This document shows, in pieces, positions 10,151 to 19,704 of a stretch of 64,000 bases of DNA. Position 1 is the stretch's first letter, and every line of letters starts with the position of its first letter. Both the position numbers and the translations under genes were made by a program. Below the pieces are notes generated by a model that had not been told where the DNA came from, searched no databases, and saw nothing but the letters and a program-made list of their open reading frames with translations. The stretch spans positions 5,940,043-6,004,042 of the forward strand of contig CM077155.1 of the NCBI GenBank assembly GCA_039583875.1. The letters are read 5' to 3'. Source of the DNA: Platanthera guangdongensis. Taxonomy: Eukaryota; Streptophyta; Magnoliopsida; Asparagales; Orchidaceae.

Positions 10151-12225
10151 TTACTTGTTTTTGACCCAGTTTACCTTGGGCCTAGGTTGATAACCTTTAA
10201 ATTCAGAAATGAAAGACATCCCAGGTTGACTCTTATATCCTTCAGGATGATATATCCTTGGAGGTAAAATCCATTCACTATAAGGGTTAAAGGTTTGGGA
10301 TGAAGAACACTTAGGATTCAATTTTGATTTGCCTTTGAAAAGGTTTCCAGAGCTCTGACCTCTGTTCGACGATCTTGGAGCTGCGTTCGACGATCGTGGG
10401 TCAGATCGTCGAGCTCCGTTCGACGGTCGACTATGGCTGAGGTCAGGTATATGAGATCGTCGACCTGCGTTTGACGACTTTGGCTGAGATCGTCGATCTG
10501 CGTTCGATGATTTTTCCTGAGATCGTCGAGCTGCGTTCGGCGATCGTCGATCTACGTTCGACGATCGTCGATCTACGTTCGACGATTTCTGCTGGGACTT
10601 AGTTTTCTGAGGCAGATCAGAATTTTTCCTAGCAACCTCTACAACTCCCTTTCCCTTGTCAGAAATAAACTTGATGGGAGTTGTTAGAACAATAGGTTGG
10701 CTGGATGAGGCACCCAAGCCCAGTGTACTGTTAAATCTAGAGTTCACTGTGCTTGTGATGTCCATCAGCTTGATGCTTCTCCCATTAAGGGATTCTTCAA
10801 GCTTCTTGGCCTCAGAGAGCTCACTTTTCAGTGTAGCTATCTGTTCCCTACAGTTCTCCAACTCCTGAGAGAGTTTGAGGTTTTCTGACTTTAAACATTG
10901 TGTTCAGATAATTGATTTCTGAGAGAGATAATCTCTTTCTCAGACTTTAGCAGGTCTAAACACAGTGCTTTAAATTCAGATTTAAAATCTTCTGAACTAA
11001 AATCAAAAGAGCTAATTACCTGATCTTCTTCAGGTTGAGTCTCTGAGTCTGACTCTGACTCCTCTTCCTCTGAGTTGTGTTGTGAGGCATTGATTGCCAT
11101 CATGCAGAACTCCTTTTCTTCTGCATCATCCTCATCATCACTGGAGCTGGATGAGGCTTCTGACTCCTCTTCTGTCTCACTCCAGGATTCAGCAACAAAC
11201 CCTTTTCTTGTATGCTTATTTTTACTTGAAGAAGGTTTGCCATTTCCATTCCTTTTGGAGTCTTTCTCCTTTCTTCTTTCTTTTCTGTCCCTTCTGTCCT
11301 TGGTCTTGTTCTCTGGACAGTCAGGAACTATGTGCCCTGGTTTCCTGCAACCAAAGAAGATAATGTCTTTATTGTTGCTAATGGACTTGTCATACCTTGG
11401 CTTGTCCTGCTCCTTGTATGATCTTCTTCTGAAGTCCTTTCTGACCATCTTGTAGAATCTTTTGGCCAACAAGCTGAGTAGTTCATCATTTCCTGTGCTC
11501 TTATCTTCAGGCAGATCCTCAGTTGCCTTAAAGGCTATGGTCTTCTCTTTCCTTGTGGCTGGTGAAGCAGCCTTCTGTTCTTCCTCTCTATTCTTGATAA
11601 GTAGCTCATAAGATTTGAGCTTACCCAGTAAAGCTTCAGTGGTGATCTCATTTAGACTTCTGGCATCCTTAATTGGCCAGATTCTTGAATCCCAAGTGCT
11701 GGGGAAGCACATTAGGATCTTGTCATTAAGTTCTGTCAGAGAAATCTCTTTGTCCAATGTCCTTAGTTCACTGACAATTAGACTCAGTCTGTTGTACATG
11801 TCTCTCACTGACTCAGTCTCTCCCTTCTTGAAGTTCTCATATTGGGAGATGAGATGGGATCTTCTATCCTTTCTCTCATCAGCTGAGCCTGAGACAATTT
11901 TTGAGAGCTTGTCCCAAATTTCCTTGGCTGAATTGCATTCAGCTACCTTTTGAAATATGTCATCTGACATTGTCTGGGCTAGAATGTTCATAGCCTTGGC
12001 ATCAGCTACCTTCCATTTCTTGATGTCAGAATCTGTTCCTGATTGAGGTGGAACAGCATTTGTACTTGTGCTCTCTGGGGGTCTTGGACATACTGTCAAA
12101 ACAGAATTAAAAATGTCTTCGTCAATGGAATTCATGTAAAGTCTAATCCTTGCTTTCCAAAGTGCAAACTTTGACAGATTGCACACTGGAGGTCTGGTGC
12201 TAGCATAATCTTTGTTTTGGGCCAT
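10151..12225 (-). pseudogene. SIRE A gag
   Basis: Gag starts MAQNKDYASTRPP at 12225. The gag fold region (residues about 15-230) is like that of copia UBN2-type gags. The zinc knuckle is damaged: FFGCRKPGHIVPDC replaces CFGCRKPGHIVPDC of B, so the first Cys is lost. Acidic Ser/Glu-rich and coiled-coil stretches follow. A frameshift near 10890 separates the first 450 residues from the C-terminal 236. The C-terminal part holds an SSN-x-D/A-R-R-S peptide repeat encoded by the inverted-repeat array, and ends PKVNWVKNK. Confidence 0.87.
10365..10590 (-). repeat. CGTCGA inverted-repeat array inside gag of A (translated)
   Basis: About nine units lie here. The sense strand reads atcgtcgaacgtagatcgac or close variants. 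In frame these give repeats such as SSNVDRRS, SPNAARRS and SSNADRRS. The array sits between the coiled-coil part of gag and its conserved C-terminus. Confidence 0.88.
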
Positions 12226-12344
12226 GATTTGTGCAAACAAAAACTAATAATAAAATACAGAAGAAAAGCAGATCTAGTTTGGGATCTTGGGGTTCAGGTG
12301 TTAGCCTGTACAACCAATCAGATATGGTATGTTTAACCAACCTG

Positions 12345-12356
12345 GCTCTGATACCA
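12345..12356 (-). promoter_or_regulatory. Primer-binding site (tRNA-iMet) at the 5' junction of the chimera
   Basis: The minus strand reads TGGTATCAGAGC, two bases after the end of the TRIM LTR. The bases that follow (CAGGTTGGTTAAAC) are SIRE leader, as in B and C, not TRIM internal sequence. Confidence 0.9.
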
Positions 12357-12358
12357 AT

Positions 12359-12479
12359 TGAAGGATCAAGCGCATAACCAACTGTTCCAAAAGCCCGGAC
12401 TGTTGGAAAGGGTGCTACTTAATTTCTTAAATAAGTAGAAGAGCGCCACGGGTCAAGTGAAGGAACGCCGGACCCAACA
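12359..12479 (-). repeat. TRIM LTR, 5' copy
   Basis: 121 bp, TG...CA. It occupies the place where the SIRE 5' LTR would be. It differs from the other copy at two positions (A/G and T/C). Confidence 0.9.
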
Positions 12480-12484
12480 GAAGC
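12480..12484. repeat. Target-site duplication of the chimera, right copy (GAAGC)
   Basis: This matches 1312-1316, and the G1 LTR continues immediately with GCTCTGAGATC. Confidence 0.92.
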
Positions 12485-12643
12485 GCTCTGAGATCTTCCG
12501 GGTTTGTGGTGGGACCTCCCTGCCGAGCCCTTGGGTCTGTATCCCCTTGTTTTGTTGTTTTTCTTGCAGGAGCGAAGTAGGCGCGATACCACCCCTCTTC
12601 CCCAAGGGCGAGCTCCACAGGAAGCCGGGTTCCAGTTTCAACA
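12485..12643 (+). repeat. G1 5' LTR, second part
   Basis: This completes the 675-bp LTR (516 + 159 bp) and ends CAGTTTCAACA. It matches 24014-24172 with five differences. Confidence 0.92.
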
Positions 12644-12662
12644 TTTTGGTGCGATGAGCGTG
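12644..12662 (+). promoter_or_regulatory. Probable primer-binding region of G1
   Basis: TTTTGGTGCGATGAGCGTG follows the LTR end. The homologous place in G2 reads CTTTGGTGTAGTGAGCGTG (minus strand, 63903-63885). Conservation and position support a primer site, but I cannot name the tRNA. Confidence 0.6.
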
Positions 12663-12769
12663 GACAGTGGTCAGTACAGAAAAGTGCCTGCGAGCTCAAT
12701 GACGGGACAAGGATCCGATAGGCCGAGCTCGCCGCCCCCCCCCCCACCCCGCCTCTCGCAACGGTGGGG

Positions 12770-15190
12770 ATGTTTGAAGACTTCAGAAACGAGGTGCTGA
12801 CCCTGATCAAGTTCGCACTCGGCACGCGGGCCGAGTGCTCGACTCCGGCAATCCAGATCGCGGCTGCCCCCTCCTTGGGTGAGGACGCTCCTGGCAGGCG
12901 AGCTGGGAAGGAAGTGGCCGAGGAAGGCCGAGGGTGCGAGCTCCCCGGGAGCGAGCTCTTCCCCGGCTCGGCAGGCCGAGGTTGCTTCGGCGAGCTGGGC
13001 TCGCGAGACTCGCCAGCTCGCCCAGTGGGGGGAGAGAGCCCTTTCAGCGAGCTGGTCTCTTCAGCTCCAGTTCCAGATGGGTTCAGGGAGCCCGAGATGT
13101 CCTATTACACTGGGAAGGGAGACCCGGTCCAGCATGTCCAATGGTTCGAGGACGTGGTCTCCATCCGTCAGATGTCAGACGGATTCAAGTGTCGGCTCTT
13201 CGCCATCACCCTCCGAGAAAAGGCGAGAGAGTGGTTCCACCAGCTATCGGCCAGCTCCATCTACTGCTTCGAGGACCTGCGCCGAGGGTTCATGCTGAGA
13301 TTCACCACCTCGAAGAAGAGGAAGAAGGAGTCCGAGTATCTGTTTCACATTAAGCAAGGGGTGAACGAGACGTTGGGGAGCTACGTGGACCGATTTCAGG
13401 AGGAGGTTACTCAAGTCCAGGAAATGCCGGGCCATAGTCTGATGATGGCCTTCACCCTGGGCCTGCAGCAAGGTTTCTTCCGAATGGAGCTGAAAAGAGT
13501 TCCTCCCCTCTCCTATGAGGAGTTGATGGAGAAGGCGGCGAGAGAGGTCGACCGGGAGGCGTCAAACCCGGAGTTTGCAAGGAAGTTGGCCAGGTGGGCC
13601 ACAGAGGAAGAGAGGGAGTCAAAGGGAGGAAGAGGACAGGAGGAGAGAAGAGGGGAGTCCAGGCAGAGGGAGCAGAGGCAGCTCCAAGGGCCGCAGCAGC
13701 CGGGGTGGGGGCGTCAGGAGCCCGACCGTCGGTTGGGCTGGAGGCCTGAGTGGCAAGGGCAGGTGCCACAGAGAGGGAACTTCGGAAGGGGTCACATTCA
13801 GGGGAGGCAAGACCAATTCCACCCCCCGGGCTGGAGGCAGGGCCAGAGGCCCCGGCTCCCCAATCAAGAAGAGGCCATGGCCATAGCCTTGGGGGCCAGG
13901 AGAGGAGTGTGGAGGAGGAGGAGAAGAGAGGTCAGGGTGGAGCTGCCCTATTGCGACTTCCATAAGGAAGAGGGGCATGCAACGGCCACCTGTCCGGAGT
14001 TCCTCGAGATGAGGGGGAATAGGGAGCAGCAGCAGCAGCAAGGGAGACAGGAAGTAAAGATTGAGGAGGTCCTACCTCGGGCGGAGGAGGATCGTTGCGA
14101 AGACCGGGTGGATGTGGGGACCCGAGGGGGGATCGGGGTGATCCACGGGATAGTAGGGATCGAGGCCTCCGGCAAGGCCAGTCTCCACACCATGTACCGG
14201 CGGAGCGTCGCCTCTACATCCCAAACCCCACCACCGGAGGAGAGGATCACCTTCTCCAGGAGTGATATGCCAGACCACGAGGATCCGTTCTGCGATGCGC
14301 TGGTCATCAAGGTGGCCATCGAGAACTTCACCGTCTCTCGGATCCTCGTGGACAACGGGAGTTCCGTCAACGTCGTCTTCAAAAAGGCGTTCGATGCGAT
14401 GAAGGTGGAGGCAAAAAGGGTGCTGGCCTCGGATGGCCCCCTGTTCGGGTTTTCAGGAGAGAGGAAGGAAGTAGAAGGAGTTGGACTCCATGTCACCTTG
14501 GGGGGGCAGTCCCGAAACTGTAAGTTCGTCATTGTGGACGCCCCCAGCAGCTACAGTGCCATCTTCGGGAGGCCTCTTATCAGCGCCTTCCGCTGCGTCC
14601 CCTCATCTTTTCATCAGTGTTTGAAGTTCAACGCCGAGGGGGTCCAAGTCAGGGTTAGGGGAGACCCGAAGGTGGCGCTGGAGTGTTATGTCACTGCGGT
14701 GAACACCATCTCCTGGCAGGAGGGAGCCGAGGAGATGGGGCGAAGGATGGATGAGGTCAAGCAGGAAGCAGGAGGGGAGGAGCTGGGAGTGAAGGACTGC
14801 GCAGAGGAGGCGGCAGGAGGAGATCTGGAGGAGGTGACCGAGGTGAGGGCCGAGGGGGAAGAGATGGAGGTAGAGGTCCCCGTTCCGGAGGAAGGGGATG
14901 CCGAGGGATGGGGGGAGCAATCCAGGCTGGAGGCAGCAGAGGAAGTGGTGGAGCTGGAAGTGCTCACCCAAGGAGGAAGGATGGAGAAGATCCGCGTCAG
15001 CGGGGGGCTGACCCCGGAGGACCAAGGCAGGATGCTGGAGTGCATCCAGAAGAATGTGGACATCTTCGCCTGGAACACCGCGGAGATGTCGGGGGTTGAT
15101 GCGGATGTGGCTTGCCACCGCCTCAACCTGGACCCGGGAACACGCCCCGTTCAGCAGAAGAAGAGGTCCACTAGGGACAAGCTGGCGTAG
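12770..15190 (+). pseudogene. G1 gag and aspartic protease
   Basis: An open frame of about 806 codons runs from MFEDFRNEV. The capsid-like core is the retrotransposon-gag region (EWFHQL, FTTSKKRKKES, about residues 125-215). A long Arg/Gln/Gly-rich basic stretch comes next, then a zinc-knuckle variant CDFHKEEGHATATC (C-x2-H-x4-H-x4-C) near 13955-13996, typical of Tat gags. The protease follows with ILVDNGSSVN (about 14340-14370) and IFGRPLISAF. The C-terminal part leads into RT in the same frame and is ended by TAG at 15188-15190. A C-rich run at 12736-12746 upstream may hide a longer N-terminus; the start chosen is the first ATG of the open frame. Confidence 0.85.
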
Positions 15191-18153
15191 CCCATCAGGG
15201 AGGAGGTGGCAAAACTCCTCAAGGCCGGCTTCGTCTCTGATATTCAGTACCCCGGCTGGGTCTCCAACGTGGTTATGGTTAAAAAAGGGGACGACCGATA
15301 GAGGATGTGTATCGACTTTTCCTTACTTAATAAAGCTTGACCTAAGGATTGTTATCCCTTGCCTCGGATCGACACGCTGGTCGACTCAGCCGTCAGTTTT
15401 TTTGTAATGAGTTTTTTAGATGCTTTTTCAGGTTATCACCAGATCAGGATGCACCCCCCAGACATCAAGGATGTCTCGTTCATCACAGGGGATGGATGCT
15501 ACTGCTACCGGATGATGCCCTTTGGGCTGAAGAATGCTGGGGCTACGTACCAGAAAATGATGGACAGGGTCTTCAAGGAGCAGAGGGGAAGGAATTTGGA
15601 GGTGTATGTAGATGACCTCATGATCAAGAGCCGGGATGTGGACTCCCACCTCCGGGACCTGGAGGAGACCTTCGCCACCCTGCGCAAATACAAGATGCGA
15701 TTGAATCCACTGAAATGTGTCTTTGGGGCCAGCAGGGGAAAGTTCTTGGGACACCTCCTCACCCCCGCAGGGGTTGAGCCGAATCCAGACAAGGTCAAAG
15801 CTATCTTAGAGCTGGGGTCCCCGCGGAATGCAAAGGAGGTCCAACGGCTGATAGGGAAGCTAGTAGGGCTGAGTCGCTTCCTTTCACGGGCAGGGGAAAA
15901 GTGCTCCCCCTTCTTCAAAACTCTAAGGGGGGGGGGGGGGGGTCATAGGTTTGAATGGACCAAGCAGTGTGAAGAGGCATTCCAGGCCCTCAAGGTGCAG
16001 TTGACACAGGCTCCGCTGCTCCAAGGGCCGAAGGAGGGGGAGGACCTGTTCTTATATCTGGGGGTCGGGACGGAGGCCTTGATCTCGGTCCTGGTTCGTG
16101 AAGAAGGGAAGAGGCAGCTCCCAATTTATTACGTTAGCCGGGTCCTAAAGAAGGCCGAGCTCAGGTATCCGATTTTAGAAAAGTTAGCCTTCGCACTGAT
16201 CATCTCGGCTCGGAGGCTGCGACCTTACTTCCAGACACACTCAATCCGAGTGGTGACCGATCACCCCCTCCGCAACATCTTCGACGGGGTGGAGCATTCA
16301 GGCAGGTTGGCTAAGTGGTCGGTGGAGATGAGCGAGTTCGACATCTCCTTCATTCCGCGGCTCTCAATCAAAGCTCAGGCGATGGCCGACTTTCTTGCTG
16401 ACTACGTGGTTGAAGTGGCGGAGGAAGAGATCACTCGCCCGGCTCCTTGGAAGGTGAGGGTGGATGGAGCCTCGGGAAGACATTCCCTAGGAGTGGGGGT
16501 GATCCTAGAAAGCCCTCAAGGGACCCGAATCGAGCAGACTATGGTGGTACACTTTCCCATTACCAACAACCAGGCCGAGTACGAGGCCGTGATAGTAGGG
16601 CTTCGCCTGGCCAAGGAGCTTGGAGTGTCGGATGTGGAGGTCCTCACGGACTCCATGGTAGTAGCCTCCCAAATCAACGGGGAGTTCGAGGCAAGGGAGC
16701 CCACCCTGCGATCATACTTGGCCAAAGTAAAGGGGATCATTGGCACTTTTCAAACTTTCACCATCCGACATGTGCCCAGGGAAGAGAATGAGCAAGCCGA
16801 TCAGCTGGCCAAGCGCGGTCCCCAGGCGGGGGGCACCATTACCGACCTGTTCCGCCCCTCCATCGAAGAAGGAGAGATCATGGAAATCGATCAGCAAACG
16901 TCATGGATGAATCCAGTCATGGCTTTCCTCTCCACGGGTGAGTATCCGGAGGGGGTTGATAAGAAGAAATTGAGGCACAAGTCAGCATATTACCTCCTCT
17001 AGGACGGGCAGTTATACAGGAAAACCCTCTCAGGGATGCTGGCTCGTTGTGTGACCGAGGGAGAAGTACGGAGGATCGTGGAGGAAGTCCACTCCAGGGA
17101 ATGTGGAAGTCACTCCGGGAGTCGGACCCTGGAAGGGAGGATAGTCAGGCAAGGGTATTTCTGGCCCACCCTAGGCCGAGATGCTGTAGAGTTCGCAAGA
17201 AGATGTTATAAGTGCCAGATGTTTGCCCCTCTCCAGCTGCAGCCGGCCCAGCGACTCAGAAGTATCACGGCCCCATGGCCCTTCGCAATTTGGGGAATGG
17301 ACTTGGTAGGACCATTCCCCCAAGCCAGCGGTCAGAGAAGGTTCCTCCTGGTGATGATTGACTACTTCTCAAAATGGATGGAGGTGAAGGTGTTGGCCAA
17401 GGTGACCTCCCAGGTGATCAGGAACTTTGTTTGGGGAGAGATCATCTGTCTCCATGGGCTACCCCAGGCCATCGTCGCGGACAATGGGCCCCAGTTCGCC
17501 AATGCCGAGTTCACCAGCTTCTGCGAGCAGCTTGGAATCGACCTCAGGTTCGCCTCGGTCCACCACCCCAGGAGTAACGAGCAGGTGGAGGCCGCGAACA
17601 AGATCATCGTCAACCTCCTCAAGAAGAAGGTGGAGAATCTGAAGGGGAGCTGGGTGGAGCAGCTTCCTGCGGTTCTTTGGGCCCTAAGGACCACCCCCAA
17701 CACGGCTACGGGAGAGACTCCCTTCAAACTCTCCCACGGGTGCGAGGCAGTGCTCCCCATAGAATTTGAAGTCCAAATGCCGCGAGTCGTTGCAGAAAAA
17801 GAAGGTCGTGGGGAGTGGCAAGCAGAGAATGAGGAGGAACTGAGGTTCTCCCTAGACATGGTGGAAGAGGTTAGGGACCTTTCCGCTATCCGACAGGAGG
17901 GGGTAAAAAGAAGAATGACCAAGTACTTTGACAAGCATGTCAGGGTCAAGCAGTTCGTGGAAGGGGACTTGGTACTAAAGAAAGTAGATGCAGCAGGGAG
18001 GTCAGCATCCGTGGGGAAGCTCAATCCCAGCTGGGAGGGACCATCATTATAAAGGTAGCCTTGGGGTCAGGGGGCTATCGACTCCAAAATGTAGAAGGCG
18101 AGACCCTGAGTCTCACCTGGAGTGGTGACGACCTCAAACGATTTTTCCCCTGA
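15191..18153 (+). pseudogene. G1 pol: RT, RNase H, archaeal-type RNase H, integrase
   Basis: This is the same reading frame as gag, with in-frame stops at 15188 (TAG), 15299 (TAG at the Trp of the K-W-R-M-C region), 15338 (TGA at a Cys) and 17000 (TAG). RT has FLDAFSGYHQIRM and YVDD (about 15604-15615). RNase H includes PIYYVSRVLKKAELRYPILEK. A second RNase H begins near VDGASG and continues with NNQAEYEAV and LTDSMVV; this domain marks the Tat clade. Integrase has an H-H-C-C finger (HSRECGSHSG...CYKCQ), GMDLVGPFP, VADNGPQF and VEAANK. A frameshift near 18040 moves the last 35 codons, which end with DDLKRFFP before TGA at 18151. No chromodomain is present. Confidence 0.88.
15927..15942 (+). 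repeat. Homopolymer of 16 G inside G1 pol
   Basis: The run lies between RT and RNase H and keeps the frame as a string of Gly codons. Such runs are prone to slippage or sequencing error. Confidence 0.9.
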
Positions 18154-18245
18154 AACATGTAAGCAGCACTTTGATTATAATAAATTCCTTCAAGCTCTCT
18201 GATATTGTTGTAACTAGCCTGCATGGTGGAATGTGATGTATTTTG

Positions 18246-19121
18246 GACCCCGAGCAGATCCCGCTGTCAAGCTATCACCTAGCTGGCAGGGCTGGAAGTC
18301 ACTCGGTGTCATCCTTGGCCTCGAGCAGATCCCGCTGTCAGGCTCTCACCTAGCTGGCAGGGCTGGAAGTCACTCGATGGTGGTAGTAGCGGACCCCGAG
18401 CAGATCCCGCTGTCAGGCTCTCGCCTAGCTGGCAGGATTGGAAGTCACTCGGTGTCATCCTTGGCCTCGAGCAGATCCCGCTGTCAGGCTCTCACCTCGC
18501 TGGCAGGGCTGGAAGTCACTCGATGGTGGTAGTAGCGGACCCCGAGCAGATCCCGCTGTCAGGCTATCACCTACCTGGCAGAGCTGGAAGTCACTCGGTG
18601 TCATCCGTGGCCTCGAGCAGATCCCGCTGTCAGGCTCTCACCTAGCTGGCAGGGCTGGAAGTCACTCGATGGTGGTAGTAGCGGACCCCGAGCAGATCCC
18701 GCTGTCAGGCTCTCACCTAGCTGGCAGGGCTGGAAGTCACTCGGTGTCATCCTTGGCCTCAAGCAGATCCCGCTGTCAGGCTCTCACCTAGCTGGCAGGG
18801 CTGGAAGTCAGTCGATGGTGGTAGTAGCGGACCCCGAGCAGATCCCGCTGTCAGGCTCTCACCTAGCTGGCAGGGTTGGAAGTCACTCGGTGTCATCCTT
18901 GGCCTCGAGCAGATCCCTCTGTCAGGCTCTCACCTAGCTGGCAGGGCTGGAAGTCACTCGATGGTGGTAGTGGCAGACCCCGAACAGATCCCGCTGTCAG
19001 GCTCTCACCTAGCTGGCAGGGCTGGAAGTCACTCAGTATCATCCTTGGCCTCGAGCAAATCCCGCTGTCAGGCTCTCACCTAGCTGGCAGGGCCGGAGGT
19101 CACTCTATGGTGCCGGCCTTG
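18246..19121 (+). repeat. Tandem array, six 146-bp units, in the G1 3' region
   Basis: Units begin gaccccgagcagatc at 18246, 18392, 18538, 18684, 18830 and 18976, exactly 146 bp apart. Each unit is itself a duplicated ~73-bp half: both halves share cagatcccgctgtcaggc and gctggaagtcactcg but differ in the tail (ggtgtcatccttgg versus gatggtggtagtag). No conserved protein is implied because 146 is not a multiple of three. Arrays like this in the untranslated 3' region are known in Tat/Ogre elements and can seed satellites. Confidence 0.95.
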
Positions 19122-19704
19122 AAGTCGTCAGGTACAGGTCAAAGTCTGTGGCAGGGAGCAAAGGGGAAGGGTCCTGTCAGGGCGAGTTCGGGCTCGGCAA
19201 GCTCAGCTCGGCATAATCAAGAAGGCAAGCCGGGCAGGAGGGCTCTGCATGGGCGAGTTCGGGCTCGTCATTCCCGGCTCGGCATTGGCGAGTAGTCCGC
19301 AATGCGGGCCTCGCCAAAGAAAGACAAGATAGGCTGGGGGATCCCGCCCCCTTGGCCCATTACACTTCAAATATTTCCTCTTTGACGGGCCCAACCTGGA
19401 TGGCTTGCGTGCGAGTAATAGTGGCGTGATAAGGGCGGAGAGAAATTTGCCACAAAATCGTTTGGGGCTCGGCGAACACTCAAAACGCGTCTCGCTCGCG
19501 TGCGCGCTCTCATAATCACTCTACTCGCGGAACCTGTCTCTACGAGGTCGCGGGAGGAAGCACTCGCATACATTCAGAACATAATAAGCATAGTAAAAGG
19601 AAATGACACCGGTATGATCAAAAAACTTTCATTATTTACAAAGTTACAGGGAGCTCGCCTCAGCGAGTAATCAAAAAAGAAAGAAAAAAGAAAATACAAG
19701 GCTA
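19122..19704. other. Non-coding spacer of G1
   Basis: This GC-rich stretch contains repeated 'gggctcggc' and 'cgagttcgggctcg' words and no credible ORF. It separates the tandem array from the end of the antisense gene. Confidence 0.6.

Larger units (their letters stand above)
1317..12479 (-). mobile_element. Chimeric element: TRIM ends enclosing a SIRE-type copia element
   Basis: The outer ends are two 121-bp direct repeats (1317-1437 and 12359-12479) that differ at 2 positions and are flanked by the GAAGC duplication. Read on the minus strand the order is: TRIM LTR, tRNA-iMet primer site, SIRE internal region (gag, pol, ORF3), SIRE 3' LTR, a second primer site, TRIM internal region, TRIM LTR. 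A native SIRE 5' LTR is missing. The 18 bases gctctgataccaattgaa are present at both joins (1688-1705 and 12345-12362), so the exchange happened in or beside the primer-binding site. Either a one-LTR SIRE circle recombined into a resident TRIM, or the chimera formed during reverse transcription and was inserted whole. Confidence 0.85.

Noticed and set aside
11075..11455. Plus-strand Ser/Leu-rich ORF opposite SIRE A gag
   Set aside because: It is the mirror of the acidic Ser/Glu-rich gag region; the same shadow appears opposite B gag (29249-29608).
1317..12479. A simple SIRE element with 121-bp LTRs
   Set aside because: A full 1520-bp SIRE 3' LTR with its own polypurine tract lies inside, and TRIM internal sequence with a second primer site follows it.
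13619..15126. Minus-strand ORFs opposite G1 gag
   Set aside because: These are GC-rich shadow frames opposite the Arg/Gly/Glu-rich gag; no domain is recognisable.
18233..19295. Repetitive ORFs over the 146-bp array
   Set aside because: The unit is not a multiple of three, so the frames shift from unit to unit. The reading is a by-product of the tandem repeat.
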